Origin: Rummeliibacillus pycnus_A
GTDB taxonomy: Bacteria; Bacillota; Bacilli; Bacillales_A; Planococcaceae
Direction: 5' to 3'
Assembly: GCF_044359855.1 (NCBI RefSeq)
Contig: NZ_CP132291.1
Span: forward strand, 1,426,001-1,490,000
DNA: 64,000 nt
The notes beneath the pieces were generated by a model, which ran no database searches, was not told the DNA's origin, and saw nothing but the letters and a program-made list of their open reading frames with translations. Made by a program: the position numbers and the translations under genes. Positions 52,828 to 62,630 of this stretch are shown here, one piece after another; position 1 is the stretch's first letter; each line of letters begins with the position of its first letter.

Positions 52828-55455
52828 TTATTTGGTTTCATACCAAGTTTGCCCTGATGCAAAATCTGCTTTTAGTGGTACTTGTAATTGGATACAGTTT
52901 GCCATCACTTCCGGTACCAGTTTTTCCAATGTTGCAATTTCTTCTTCTGGCGCTTCGAAGATTAATTCATCATGTACTTGTAATAGCATTTTCGCTTGTA
53001 ATTGATGTTCTTCTAATGCCTTTGCCATATCAATCATAGCCTTTTTGATGATATCTGCAGCGCTTCCTTGAATTGGCGTATTCATCGCAGTACGTTCAGC
53101 AAAGCTACGTAAGTTGAAGTTTGAACTATTTAAATCAGGTAAATAACGTCGACGGTTTAACATCGTCGTGACATATCCTTTTTTCTTTGCTTCTTCTACA
53201 ATATTCTTCATATAGTCTTGAACACCAGGGAAGCTTTTGAAATAACGTTCGATAAAATCAGCTGCTTCCTTACGTGTAATATCTAAATTTTGGGATAATC
53301 CGTAATCACTAATACCATACACAATTCCAAAGTTTACTGCTTTGGCTGCACGTCTCATATTCGCAGTGACATCTTCAGCCTCTACATGGAAAACATCCAT
53401 CGCTGTTTTCATATGAATATCCATACCATGATTAAAAGCATTGATCAGATTTTCATCATTTGACATATGTGCAAGCACGCGTAATTCAATTTGAGAATAA
53501 TCGGCAGCGAACATTTTCCATCCTGCATGAGAAGGTACAAATGCTTGTCGGATTTTCCGACCTTCTTCTAATCGCACTGGGATGTTTTGAAGGTTAGGAT
53601 CAGTTGAACTTAGGCGGCCAGTTGAAGTTAATGCTTGTTGATAGCGGGTATGAATTTTTTGATCATCTTCATGAATTACCTTCAATAATCCTTCAATATA
53701 TGTTGATTGCAACTTTCCTAATTGACGGTATTGTAAAATATGTTGAATAATTTCATGTTCTGGCGCTAGTTTTTCTAGTACATCAGCAGCTGTTGAATAG
53801 CCTGTCTTTGTCTTTTTAATTACAGGTAATCCTAATTTATCAAATAAAATGACGCCCAATTGTTTAGGCGAATTAATATTAAATTTTTCCCCTGCAATTT
53901 GGTAAATATCTTCTTCAATGTCTTTCAGTTTAGCTGTTAGTTCAGCTCCCATTTCAACTAAACGGTTGCGGTCAACTGTAACGCCCTCACTTTCCATTTG
54001 GCTAAGGATTGCAGCAAGTGGTAATTCTAGATTACTATATAAATCATATTGCTCATTTTCTTTTAATCGTTGTTCTAGCTTAGATTGAAGACTAAAAACA
54101 GCTGTTGCTTTACGCCCTGCATGCTCTGCAATAACATTCTGCTCCGGAATTGCTTTTTTAGCACCTTTACCGTACACAACATCATTTGATTGAACATCCG
54201 TATAGCCAAATTCTTTTGCAACGACAGCTACATCATCAGATGACATCGCAGGATTAAGAATATATGCAGCTAATAAAAAGTCAAATTCAATTCCTTTTAA
54301 TTTGATATCACTTCTTAATAATGCAGCTTGTGTTGCTTTTGAATCGAATAAGTACTTTTTCTTTGTATCATCTTCAAGCCATGAGATGAAGTCTTTGGAC
54401 TCCAATGCTTTTTCAAATGGAATATATAAAGCTGTTTCCCCCGCTGTTAGAGCGATTCCAAATCTTTCACAAGTATGATAATGTTCATCTGCCAACTCTA
54501 AATGCATAGCCATAGAACTCGTTAATTGTTCCGCAGTTAGCTCTTCTACAACTTCAAATATTAATTCCGTTGTTTCTTTCGCTTCTGATTCATAACTGCT
54601 TTTTTCAATTAATGATTTGAATGAAAGATCTTGCCATAATGCAAATAATGTATCAACATCTGGTCCCTCATATGTTAATTCATCAATTGTTACTTCAATA
54701 GGTGCTTCACGGTTAATCGTCGCTAGTTGTTTACTCATTTTCGCTTGCTCTTCGTTATTCACAAGCTTTTCTTTTAGTTTTGCCCCACTTACTTCATCAA
54801 TATGTTCATACACTTCTTCAACTGTTGGGAATTGTGTGAGTAGTTTAATCGCTGTTTTTTCTCCGACACCAGGTACGCCCGGGATATTATCTGACGAATC
54901 GCCCATTAATCCTTTCATGTCAATAATTTGATGTGGCGTAAGTCCATATTTTTCGTTTATATGAGCAGGTGTGTAGTGTTCAATATCCGTCATACCTTTT
55001 CGCGTAATATAGACAGTTGTATGATCAGATGCTAATTGAGTTAAGTCCTTATCTCCCGAAACGATGATTACCTCATGGCCTTGTTCATCAGCTTGTTTGC
55101 TCAATGTACCAATAATGTCATCTGCTTCATACATTTCTAACTCGTATTGTTTGATTTGATATGCATCTAGAAGTTTTCTTAAGTACGGGAATTGCTCCGA
55201 TAATTCTGGCGGTGTCTTTTGTCTTCCACCTTTATATTCTGAATATGTTTTATGTCTGAAGGTTGTTTTCCCAGCATCGAATGCAACAAGCATTTTGGTT
55301 GGCTTTTCTTCCTCTAATATTTTTTGCAACATCGTCGTAAATCCATAAACTGCATTCGTATGGATGCCATGGTCATTTGTTAATAACGGTAGCGCAAAAA
55401 ACGCTCGATACGCCAAACTATTACCATCTAATAAAAGCAATTTTTCCTTTGTCAT
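52828..55455 (-). CDS. polA: DNA polymerase I
   Basis: PolA fills gaps in repair and Okazaki-fragment processing. The 875 residues include a 5'-3' exonuclease (FEN) domain (1-290: AFDAGKTTFRHKTYSEYKGGR, MGDSSDNIPGVPGVG). A 3'-5' exonuclease-like domain lacks the usual acidic metal residues, as in B. subtilis. The family A polymerase core has motif A DYSQIELRVLAH, motif B RRAAKAVNFGIVYG and motif C QVHDELIFE. Translation starts behind AGGAGTG. Confidence 0.97.
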   Translation of the reverse strand: MTKEKLLLLDGNSLAYRAFFALPLLTNDHGIHTNAVYGFTTMLQKILEEEKPTKMLVAFDAGKTTFRHKTYSEYKGGRQKTPPELSEQFPYLRKLLDAYQIKQYELEMYEADDIIGTLSKQADEQGHEVIIVSGDKDLTQLASDHTTVYITRKGMTDIEHYTPAHINEKYGLTPHQIIDMKGLMGDSSDNIPGVPGVGEKTAIKLLTQFPTVEEVYEHIDEVSGAKLKEKLVNNEEQAKMSKQLATINREAPIEVTIDELTYEGPDVDTLFALWQDLSFKSLIEKSSYESEAKETTELIFEVVEELTAEQLTSSMAMHLELADEHYHTCERFGIALTAGETALYIPFEKALESKDFISWLEDDTKKKYLFDSKATQAALLRSDIKLKGIEFDFLLAAYILNPAMSSDDVAVVAKEFGYTDVQSNDVVYGKGAKKAIPEQNVIAEHAGRKATAVFSLQSKLEQRLKENEQYDLYSNLELPLAAILSQMESEGVTVDRNRLVEMGAELTAKLKDIEEDIYQIAGEKFNINSPKQLGVILFDKLGLPVIKKTKTGYSTAADVLEKLAPEHEIIQHILQYRQLGKLQSTYIEGLLKVIHEDDQKIHTRYQQALTSTGRLSSTDPNLQNIPVRLEEGRKIRQAFVPSHAGWKMFAADYSQIELRVLAHMSNDENLINAFNHGMDIHMKTAMDVFHVEAEDVTANMRRAAKAVNFGIVYGISDYGLSQNLDITRKEAADFIERYFKSFPGVQDYMKNIVEEAKKKGYVTTMLNRRRYLPDLNSSNFNLRSFAERTAMNTPIQGSAADIIKKAMIDMAKALEEHQLQAKMLLQVHDELIFEAPEEEIATLEKLVPEVMANCIQLQVPLKADFASGQTWYETK

Positions 55456-55874
55456 ATTGGCACACTCCTAAAATAATGAAATCGATTATTATTTAAATTC
55501 GTTTTTTACCTAATTTAGATATTTCATTAGTTATTTCTCATTATCTATTTTAACATGCTTGCTATTGGAAAGGAAAAGAGTGCTGTTCAATATACGAAGA
55601 AACGTTCGGTTTTAAGCAAAATTAAAAGAGAGCGCTATGAAACTGCGACTCTCTCTCAGGGAAATAATTTGAAGGGGGCTTCGATTAATAGTATAAAGCT
55701 AGTATTTGTATTTCATATAAAGTGATTGTAAAGATATTGTAAATAAATGATATGCAACCTTATTTTTATCTTATATTTGCTTTTAAGCAATTTTGGAATC
55801 CGCTTACTTAATACCAAATAATAAAGAACGAGGAATCCTTAGTTTTTTGGCTTTGTTTAAAACTGCTATTGATA
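55456..55874. other. AT-rich gap between phoR and polA
   Basis: I see no gene in this 419-bp gap. A minus-strand stem-loop at about 55628-55657 (AGAGAGAGTCGC with GCGCTCTCT, followed by TTTT) may end the phoPR transcript. The polA promoter must lie below 55600, but I could not fix it. Confidence 0.4.
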
Positions 55875-57410
55875 TTAGACTTTCGGGAAAATAAGACGCA
55901 TCGTTGTCCCTTTTCCTACGACACTATCGACTTGAATTTTCCCATGATGCGCTTCTACTAAATGTTTTACAATTGCTAATCCTAAGCCGGTTCCACCAGA
56001 ATTTCGACTCCGAGCTTTGTCTACACGGTAAAATCGTTCAAATACACGTGGAATCTCTTCCTCACTTATACCCATTCCTTCATCGGAAATTTCAAGAATG
56101 GCACTCTGACCTTTCTCATAAAGGTGAACAGTAATTTTGGTGTTTTCTAGTGAATAGTTAATCGCATTAACCATTAAATTCATAACCACTTGTACTAAGC
56201 GATTAGGATCACCATTAATATAAACTTCTTGATCAATCTTTGCTTCAAACTGCATATTTTTTTCTTCTATTTTTTGATGTGTCATTTCTATTGTGCTAAT
56301 AATCACATCGCGTAAACTTGTTTTTCCCATATTAACAGTAAAGCCGGTCTTTTCAATCTTAGACAAATCCAGCAAATCATTTACAAGTATTTGCAGGCGA
56401 TTGCTTTCTTTGTTCATAATCTCCAAAAAGCTAAGTAACGTTTCTTGATCCTTGTATGCGCCATCTAAAAGAGTTTCAGAAAAACCTTTAATCGATGTTA
56501 TAGGTGTTCTAAGTTCATGGGAAACATTCGCAACAAAGTCTTTACGAACTTGTTCCAACATTTTTAGTTCAGTAATGTCATGCATAACAATAACGACACC
56601 AAGCCATAACCCATGTTCGCCAACTACAGGTGCACCATACACTTCCATATCACGATATTCATGTTGAAGTTTAATGTGTATTTGTTTTCTATATGGCACT
56701 TCCGTCATAAAGACATGATCCACAAATTCTTCTAACTCATGAGGCAACCCTAATTCACGAAAAAGCTGTCTTTGTACGTCTTCATATTGTTGATCGAATA
56801 ACTCGGTAAAAACTCTATTGACAATCGTAATATCCCCTTCTCTACCAATCATGATTAGGGCACTACCCATATTTTCAATTAAAGTCTTCAATCGTTCTTG
56901 TTCAATTTCGCGAACGATCATGATATCTTGCAAATTTCTAGCAAGTGCATTTACCGCTTTACTCAACCGTAATGTTGGCGAGCCAGTTATTTCATAAGCC
57001 CGGGCAAGATAATTTCCCTTTGCAAGCTCAAATGCAGTCATCATGACATTATCAATCGGTTGAGACAAATTTTTGATAAGACGATATGTGACTACAATTA
57101 AAATGATAAAAGTAATGACAAAGATTATAGCCAGTAAGATCCATAATTGTATGCGAATATCCGATAAATCTTGGACCTTCGTATGAGATGTTATGGAATC
57201 TAGAATCGAATTCATTTGTGAATTAGTTAATTCAATATGCTGTTTTTCTATTGCATGCGTGATATTTTCTTTAGATTGTATAACATTTGTTCTAATCGAG
57301 TCTTGCACTAAGAGCGGGAAAAGCTGCCCCAGAGTAAAACCTAGGCCAGCTAAAGTAATTATATATAAAAATCCAAAGGAAAGTAATAAACGAAAACGTA
57401 ATGATTGCAT
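55875..57410 (-). CDS. phoR: Phosphate-limitation sensor histidine kinase PhoR
   Basis: The 511-residue kinase starts at the ATG at 57410, overlapping the phoP stop by one base. Membrane helices at about 7-30 and 88-110 flank an extracellular part of only about 57 residues, too short for the dCache-like domain of B. subtilis PhoR. Then follow HAMP, a PAS domain (about 175-280), the phosphoacceptor SHELRTP (His298) and an ATPase domain (NAINYS, DEGMGIS, GTGLGLAI). PhoP next door supports the assignment. Confidence 0.9.
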   Translation of the reverse strand: MQSLRFRLLLSFGFLYIITLAGLGFTLGQLFPLLVQDSIRTNVIQSKENITHAIEKQHIELTNSQMNSILDSITSHTKVQDLSDIRIQLWILLAIIFVITFIILIVVTYRLIKNLSQPIDNVMMTAFELAKGNYLARAYEITGSPTLRLSKAVNALARNLQDIMIVREIEQERLKTLIENMGSALIMIGREGDITIVNRVFTELFDQQYEDVQRQLFRELGLPHELEEFVDHVFMTEVPYRKQIHIKLQHEYRDMEVYGAPVVGEHGLWLGVVIVMHDITELKMLEQVRKDFVANVSHELRTPITSIKGFSETLLDGAYKDQETLLSFLEIMNKESNRLQILVNDLLDLSKIEKTGFTVNMGKTSLRDVIISTIEMTHQKIEEKNMQFEAKIDQEVYINGDPNRLVQVVMNLMVNAINYSLENTKITVHLYEKGQSAILEISDEGMGISEEEIPRVFERFYRVDKARSRNSGGTGLGLAIVKHLVEAHHGKIQVDSVVGKGTTMRLIFPKV

Positions 57411-58129
57411 CAATTTTTTGGCTCCTCAAATTTATAGCCTAGTCCTCGAATTGTTTTGATAAACTTCGGTTTACGGCTATTTTCTTCAATTTGATCTCGC
57501 AAATGACTAATATGCACATCCACTATACGTGTATCGCCTGCAAAGTCATAATGCCATACAGCACTTAATAATTGATCACGTGTTAAAACTCGGTTTTTAT
57601 TTTCTAAAAGGTACAACAGCAATTCAAATTCCTTAGGTGTAAACTCTAATAAATTGTCATCTAAAAACGCTTCAAACCGATCTGGGAAAACATTTAAATG
57701 ACCTATATGATATGATTTCTCACTAGTAGATTGCTCCTCTTCTTGATGAGGTTGATCAACCACTTTTGAACGTCTTAATACAGCTTTGACACGTGCCATT
57801 ACTTCTCTAGGGCTAAATGGTTTTGTCATATAATCATCGGCGCCTAGTTCAAGTCCCAGCACTTTATCAAACTCGTCATCCTTTGCTGTAAGCATAATAA
57901 TAGGTGTATTGATTTTTTTCATACGTAATTCTTTACAAACTTCCATACCATCCAATTTTGGTAACATTAAATCTAACAAGATTAAATCAGGCTTTTCAGA
58001 AATTGCTTTATTTAATCCATCACGGCCATCGTTCGCTGTGACAACGTCATAACCTGCTTGTTTTAAATTGTATTGTAATAAGGTTGCAATCGAAATTTCA
58101 TCTTCTACTACTAATATTTTATTTGTCAT
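57410..58129 (-). CDS. phoP: Phosphate response regulator PhoP
   Basis: The 239-residue OmpR-type regulator has a receiver domain with phosphoacceptor Asp53 (LILLDLMLP) and Lys in MLTAKDDE. Its winged helix reads EFTPKEFELLLYLLENKNRVLTRDQLLSAVWHYDFAGDTRIVDVHISHLRDQIE. It lies downstream of the citZ-icd-mdh cluster as in B. subtilis. It follows GCGGAGG. Confidence 0.95.
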   Translation of the reverse strand: MTNKILVVEDEISIATLLQYNLKQAGYDVVTANDGRDGLNKAISEKPDLILLDLMLPKLDGMEVCKELRMKKINTPIIMLTAKDDEFDKVLGLELGADDYMTKPFSPREVMARVKAVLRRSKVVDQPHQEEEQSTSEKSYHIGHLNVFPDRFEAFLDDNLLEFTPKEFELLLYLLENKNRVLTRDQLLSAVWHYDFAGDTRIVDVHISHLRDQIEENSRKPKFIKTIRGLGYKFEEPKN

Positions 58130-58192
58130 TTTATATGCCTCCGCAATTGATTTGAAACCCCCATCTCAAATCTTCTTGCTCATCGTTGTAAA

Positions 58193-58639
58193 TTATTTTG
58201 GATGAATTGGTGGGATTGCTGTAACAGTACCCTCTAGCACAATCTCTTCATTACTATTTATACCTTCTACCTTTACCATTATTTCACGTTTAGATAAATT
58301 AATTTCCTCAACAACTAGTTGTATTTGAACGGTTTCATAGTGATACAATGGCTTGGGAAATTGAAATTTTTGTTCACGAATATACGACCCTGCACCAGGT
58401 AAATATTTTGAAATGGCTGATGTCACAATTCCTGTTAGCATAATAGGTGGTACAACTGGTTTTTCATAAGTGGTTTGAGCAGCATAGTCATGCTGTATGT
58501 ACAGAGGATTATTGTCATTTGTTAGTCCCAAGTATAATAACAAATCCTTATCCTCAATTTTCTCTGTAAGCTGAATCGACTCCCCGACTGATAATTCTTC
58601 AAGCTGTTTGCCCAGCTTTCTTTTTTTATCAAGTAACAC
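58193..58639 (-). CDS. MaoC-like hot-dog protein lacking the hydratase histidine
   Basis: The 148-residue protein (GTG start at 58639 behind AAAGGGGG) fits the MaoC/R-hydratase hot-dog fold: SIQLTEKIEDKDLLLYLGLTNDNNPLYIQHDYAAQT, then PPIMLTGIVTSAISKYLPG. In active R-specific hydratases the motif is D-x-N-P-x-H. Here it is D-N-N-P-L-Y, so the catalytic His is replaced by Tyr. It may bind an acyl thioester without hydrating it. Similar genes stand between mdh and phoP in related Bacillales. Confidence 0.75.
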   Translation of the reverse strand: MLLDKKRKLGKQLEELSVGESIQLTEKIEDKDLLLYLGLTNDNNPLYIQHDYAAQTTYEKPVVPPIMLTGIVTSAISKYLPGAGSYIREQKFQFPKPLYHYETVQIQLVVEEINLSKREIMVKVEGINSNEEIVLEGTVTAIPPIHPK

Positions 58640-58879
58640 AGGATTCCCCCTTTGAAATATTCAGTAATTTTATAGTATCAATAATCCGAAGAAAAATCGA
58701 GTACGAAAGCGAAAAGAATGATTTTGAGTATATCCAGGTTCAGCTTTTACTATTTCCTAGTTGCAGAAGCTAGCTTTTTGGATCAGATAGCCATATAGCT
58801 TCCAATTTTTTTGCTAACCTACTACATGAAGAACAGCTGAATGAGTGTCCTCTTTTTCAAATATAATACCATCCAAATA

Positions 58880-58914
58880 AATAAAAAAACCGGATAGGCC
58901 AAAGCCTATCCGAT
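58880..58914 (-). terminator. Terminator of mdh
   Basis: Stem CGGATAGGC (58891-58899) with 58904-58912 and a 4-base loop is followed on the minus strand by seven T. Confidence 0.85.
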
Positions 58915-58931
58915 ATATGGGAGTGAAATTT

Positions 58932-59870
58932 TTAAGCTAGAACTTTCATAACGTTTTTAACCGCTTCAGCAGATTTATCTAAAGCTGATTTTTCTTCTTC
59001 AGTTAATTCTAATTCAATAATTTGTTCAATACCGTTACCACCTAGTACAGTTGGTACACCTAGGTAAATACCGTTGTAACCATATTCACCCTCTAAGTAT
59101 GCGATTGTTGGTAATACACGACGTTGGTCTTTAAGCACTGCTTCAGCCATTTCTACAAGAGATGCTGCTGGAGCATAGTATGCAGAACCATTACCTAATA
59201 AGTTTACGATTTCACCACCGCCAGTACGAGTACGAGCTACGATTTCTTCTAAACGTTCTTTAGGGATTAATGTTTCTAGTGGAATACCACCAGCATAAGA
59301 GAAACGAGTAAGAGGTACCATAGTATCACCATGACCACCAAGTACGAAACCAGTTACATCTTTAACAGATAGATTTAATTCTTCTGCTACGAAAGCTCGG
59401 AAACGAGCTGTATCAAGTACACCAGATTGACCAATTACGCGGTTTTTAGGTAAACCAGATTCTTTGTAGACTGTGTAAGTCATCGCATCAACCGGGTTTG
59501 TTAATACGAGGATTGTTGTGTTTGGAGAATACTTAATAATTTCTCCAGTTACAGCTTTCATTACTTTTTGGTTGATTTGAACTAAATCATCGCGGCTCAT
59601 ACCAGGTTTACGAGCAACACCAGCAGTGATTATTACTACATCAGAATCTTTAGTATCTTCGTAGTTTGAAGTACCACTGATACGTGAATCAAAACCTTGC
59701 ACTGGTGCAGCTTCAGCCATATCTAAAGCTTTACCTTTTGTTGGGTTTTCAGCTTGAGGGATATCAACTAAAACAACATCTCCAAGTTCTTTTTGTGCTA
59801 ATAAGAAAGCAGATGTAGCACCAGTGAAGCCAGCACCGATTACTGAGATTTTTTTGCGATTAGAAACCAT
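58932..59870 (-). CDS. mdh: Malate dehydrogenase
   Basis: Mdh oxidises malate to oxaloacetate with NAD. The ATG at 59870 behind AAGGGAGAGG gives 312 residues, the Bacillus length. It has the lactate-dehydrogenase-like fold: VIGAGFTGATSA, VVIITAGVARKPGMSRDDL, ILVLTNPVDAMTY, and the catalytic His in VLGGHGDTMVPL. The frame extends to 59939, but that region is the icd-mdh terminator. Confidence 0.96.
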   Translation of the reverse strand: MVSNRKKISVIGAGFTGATSAFLLAQKELGDVVLVDIPQAENPTKGKALDMAEAAPVQGFDSRISGTSNYEDTKDSDVVIITAGVARKPGMSRDDLVQINQKVMKAVTGEIIKYSPNTTILVLTNPVDAMTYTVYKESGLPKNRVIGQSGVLDTARFRAFVAEELNLSVKDVTGFVLGGHGDTMVPLTRFSYAGGIPLETLIPKERLEEIVARTRTGGGEIVNLLGNGSAYYAPAASLVEMAEAVLKDQRRVLPTIAYLEGEYGYNGIYLGVPTVLGGNGIEQIIELELTEEEKSALDKSAEAVKNVMKVLA

Positions 59871-59898
59871 TATAAAACCTCTCCCTTTTATTAATATT

Positions 59899-59931
59899 AA
59901 AAAAAGGGAAAAGGGGTAATACCCTTTTCCC
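59899..59931 (-). terminator. Terminator between icd and mdh
   Basis: A perfect 10-bp stem GGGAAAAGGG (59906-59915) with 59922-59931 is followed on the minus strand by seven T. mdh must therefore rely on read-through or on a promoter of its own. Confidence 0.85.
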
Positions 59932-59949
59932 GTATTCAACCTATATTAA

Positions 59950-61215
59950 TTAAAGATTTTTGATCAATTCGTTAGCGAATTCAGAACATTTTACTTCTGT
60001 AGCGCCATCCATTAGACGTGCAAAGTCATAAGTTACGACTTTAGAAGCAATTGTTTTTTCAACTGAAGCAGTGATCATGTCAGCAGCTTCTTTCCATCCT
60101 AAGTGTTCAAGCATAAGTACGCCTGAAAGAAGTACTGAAGATGGGTTTACTTTATCTAAACCAGTGTATTTAGGAGCTGTACCATGAGTAGCTTCGAAAA
60201 TAGCATGTCCAGTTACGTAGTTAATATTAGCTCCTGGAGCAATACCGATACCACCAACTTGTGCAGCAAGTGCATCAGAGATATAGTCACCGTTTAAGTT
60301 CATTGTTGCAACAACATCGAACTCTTTTGGACGAGTTAAGATTTGTTGTAAGAAGATATCAGCGATTGAATCTTTTACTAAGATTTTGCCAGCAGCTAAA
60401 GCATCTGCTTGAGCTTTATCAGCAGCTTCTTGACCTTGTTCAGCTTTAATAGCATCATATTGGTTCCAAGTGAAAGTTTGATCAGCGAATTCGTTTTCAG
60501 CTACAGCATAACCCCAACCTTTGAATGCACCTTCAGTAAATTTCATAATGTTACCTTTGTGTACTAAAGTAAGTGATTCGCGACCTTCTTTGATTGCATA
60601 GTTGATAGCAGCACGTACAAGACGTTCTGTACCTTCTTTTGATACTGGTTTAATACCGATACCAGAAGTTTCTGGGAAGCGAATTTTGTTTACTCCCATT
60701 TCATTTTGAAGGAAGTTAAGAACTTTTTTCACATCATCTGAACCTTCTTGATACTCGATACCAGCATAGATATCTTCAGTGTTTTCACGGAAGATTACCA
60801 TGTCAATATCATCTGGACGTTTAACTGGAGAAGGAACACCTTCAAAGTGACGCACTGGACGTAAGCAAACATATAAGTCAAGTTGTTGACGTAATGCTAC
60901 GTTAAGTGAACGAATACCTCCACCGATTGGTGTTGTAAGAGGTCCTTTGATAGCGATTAAATATTCATTGATTTTATCTAAAGTTTCTTGTGGTAACCAT
61001 TCGCCAGTTTTGTCGAATGCTTTTTGACCCGCTAAAACTTCAAGCCATTGAATTTTCTTTTCGCCATCATAAGCTTTCGCTACTGCTGCATCAATTACAC
61101 GTGAAGCAGCTGCCCAGATATCAGGGCCGATTCCGTCACCTTCGATGAATGGAATAACTGGGTTGTTTGGTACGTTAAGTACACCATTTTCTACTACGAT
61201 TTTCTCGTTAGTCAT
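59950..61215 (-). CDS. icd: NADP-dependent isocitrate dehydrogenase
   Basis: Icd converts isocitrate to 2-oxoglutarate. The ATG at 61215 gives 421 residues. Visible motifs are IPFIEGDGIGPDIW, the substrate loop GGGIRSLNVALRQQLDLYVCLRP with its conserved Ser, ENTEDIYAGIEY, and NLNGDYISDALAAQVGG. It is 80 bp downstream of citZ, with an intervening hairpin. Confidence 0.96.
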   Translation of the reverse strand: MTNEKIVVENGVLNVPNNPVIPFIEGDGIGPDIWAAASRVIDAAVAKAYDGEKKIQWLEVLAGQKAFDKTGEWLPQETLDKINEYLIAIKGPLTTPIGGGIRSLNVALRQQLDLYVCLRPVRHFEGVPSPVKRPDDIDMVIFRENTEDIYAGIEYQEGSDDVKKVLNFLQNEMGVNKIRFPETSGIGIKPVSKEGTERLVRAAINYAIKEGRESLTLVHKGNIMKFTEGAFKGWGYAVAENEFADQTFTWNQYDAIKAEQGQEAADKAQADALAAGKILVKDSIADIFLQQILTRPKEFDVVATMNLNGDYISDALAAQVGGIGIAPGANINYVTGHAIFEATHGTAPKYTGLDKVNPSSVLLSGVLMLEHLGWKEAADMITASVEKTIASKVVTYDFARLMDGATEVKCSEFANELIKNL

Positions 61216-61242
61216 TTGTTCCTTGCCTCCTATATTCATACA

Positions 61243-61276
61243 CGTAGGGCAGGAGCTTATTTAGCGCTGCCCTACG
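61243..61276 (-). other. Intercistronic hairpin between citZ and icd
   Basis: A perfect 10-bp stem CGTAGGGCAG (61243-61252) with 61267-61276 and a 14-base loop lies in the citZ-icd gap. It lacks a T-run, so it is more likely a processing or mRNA-stability element than a terminator. Confidence 0.55.
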
Positions 61277-61295
61277 ATTATTACCATTATAACAA

Positions 61296-62411
61296 TTATC
61301 TTTCTTCAACTGGTACATATTTTTGCATACCAGGTCCAACATATTCTGCACGTGGGCGGATTAAGCGGTTATTAGCATATTGTTCTAAGATATGAGCTAC
61401 CCAACCAGATACACGTGAAACTGCGAATACTGGAGTGAATAGGTCATGATCGATACCAAGTGAATCGTAAACTGATGCAGAGAAGAAGTCTACGTTTGCT
61501 GGTAAATGTTTTTGTTCTTGAATCATGTCATGGATTTTAACTGACATTTCGTAAAGTTCAGGTTTACCTGTTAGTTTAGTTAATTTTTCAGACATTAAAC
61601 GTAAATGTTTTGCACGTGGGTCACCTTTACGGTATACACGGTGTCCGAAGCCCATGATTTTTTCTTTGTTATCCAATTTGTTTTGGATGTATGATTCTAC
61701 GTTTTCGACAGAACCAATTTCAGATAACATTTTCATAACTTGTTCATTTGCGCCACCGTGAAGAGGTCCTTTAAGAGCACCAATTGCTGCAGTAACACCT
61801 GAATACATATCAGATAATGTTGCAACACATACACGTGCAGTGAATGTAGATGCATTTAATTCATGGTCAGCATGAAGAACTAATGCTTTGTTGAAAGCTT
61901 CTTCTTCAATCGCCTCTGGTTCTTTACCAGTAAGCATGTACAAGAAGTTAGCTGCATAAGATAAATCTTTTTTAGGTGCAACTGGTTCTTTACCAGCACG
62001 GATACGACCAAATGCTGTAACTACAGTTGCCATACGAGCTTGTAATTTAATAGCTTTACGGTAGTTAGCTTCAACTGACATATCTTCTGCATCTTCATCA
62101 TATAAAGCTAATAGAGATACTACTGTACGTAGAGCTGCCATTGGGTGAACTGATTTAAGATCGTAAGTTTTGAAGTGATCTAATACTGCTTGTGGCACTG
62201 CCATGTTATCAGCTAGTTGTTGTTTTAACTCAGCTAATTCGTCTGCTTTCGGTAAGCGTGTGTGCCATAGTAAGTAAACTACCTCTTCAAAAGATGCGTT
62301 TTCTGCTAAATCATCAATGTTGTAGCCTACATATGTAAGAGTATCATCAATGATTGAGCTAATCTTAGTTTCTGCTGCTACAACGCCTTCTAAACCTTTA
62401 GTTGTTGCCAT
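61296..62411 (-). CDS. citZ: Citrate synthase
   Basis: CitZ condenses acetyl-CoA and oxaloacetate. The 371-residue protein has the active-site His regions LHADHELNAS, GALKGPLHGGANEQV and GFGHRVYRKGDPRAKHL, and the catalytic Asp in NVDFFSASV. It heads citZ-icd-mdh. The ATG follows AAAAGGAG. Confidence 0.97.
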   Translation of the reverse strand: MATTKGLEGVVAAETKISSIIDDTLTYVGYNIDDLAENASFEEVVYLLWHTRLPKADELAELKQQLADNMAVPQAVLDHFKTYDLKSVHPMAALRTVVSLLALYDEDAEDMSVEANYRKAIKLQARMATVVTAFGRIRAGKEPVAPKKDLSYAANFLYMLTGKEPEAIEEEAFNKALVLHADHELNASTFTARVCVATLSDMYSGVTAAIGALKGPLHGGANEQVMKMLSEIGSVENVESYIQNKLDNKEKIMGFGHRVYRKGDPRAKHLRLMSEKLTKLTGKPELYEMSVKIHDMIQEQKHLPANVDFFSASVYDSLGIDHDLFTPVFAVSRVSGWVAHILEQYANNRLIRPRAEYVGPGMQKYVPVEER

Positions 62412-62493
62412 TATATCTCGCTCCTTTTTTCGGTTTTAAAGTAGTGTTTAAAAATCAAATTTATACACTTCAATAATCGATATGAACCTATAA

Positions 62494-62507
62494 GTAAATC
62501 GCTTACA
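62494..62507 (-). promoter_or_regulatory. Candidate cre site at the citZ start
   Basis: TGTAAGCGATTTAC on the minus strand matches 12 of 14 cre positions and contains the palindrome GTAA-N5-TTAC. It lies at about +1 to +14 of the predicted transcript, a blocking position. citZ is a CcpA target in B. subtilis. Confidence 0.45.
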
Positions 62508-62512
62508 TTGCT

Positions 62513-62541
62513 ATTATAATAAATTTTGACGGCTTTGTGAA
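62513..62541 (-). promoter_or_regulatory. Promoter of citZ
   Basis: -35 TTCACA (62541-62536), 17-bp spacer and -10 TATAAT (62518-62513) precede citZ by about 100 bp. Confidence 0.7.
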
Positions 62542-62630
62542 TGGAAAACCCTCTTTTCATAAAAAAACGAATTTATGAAGAATATTTCAGTATTTTATAG
62601 AATATATCGAAATTATTAAGAAAACATTAA

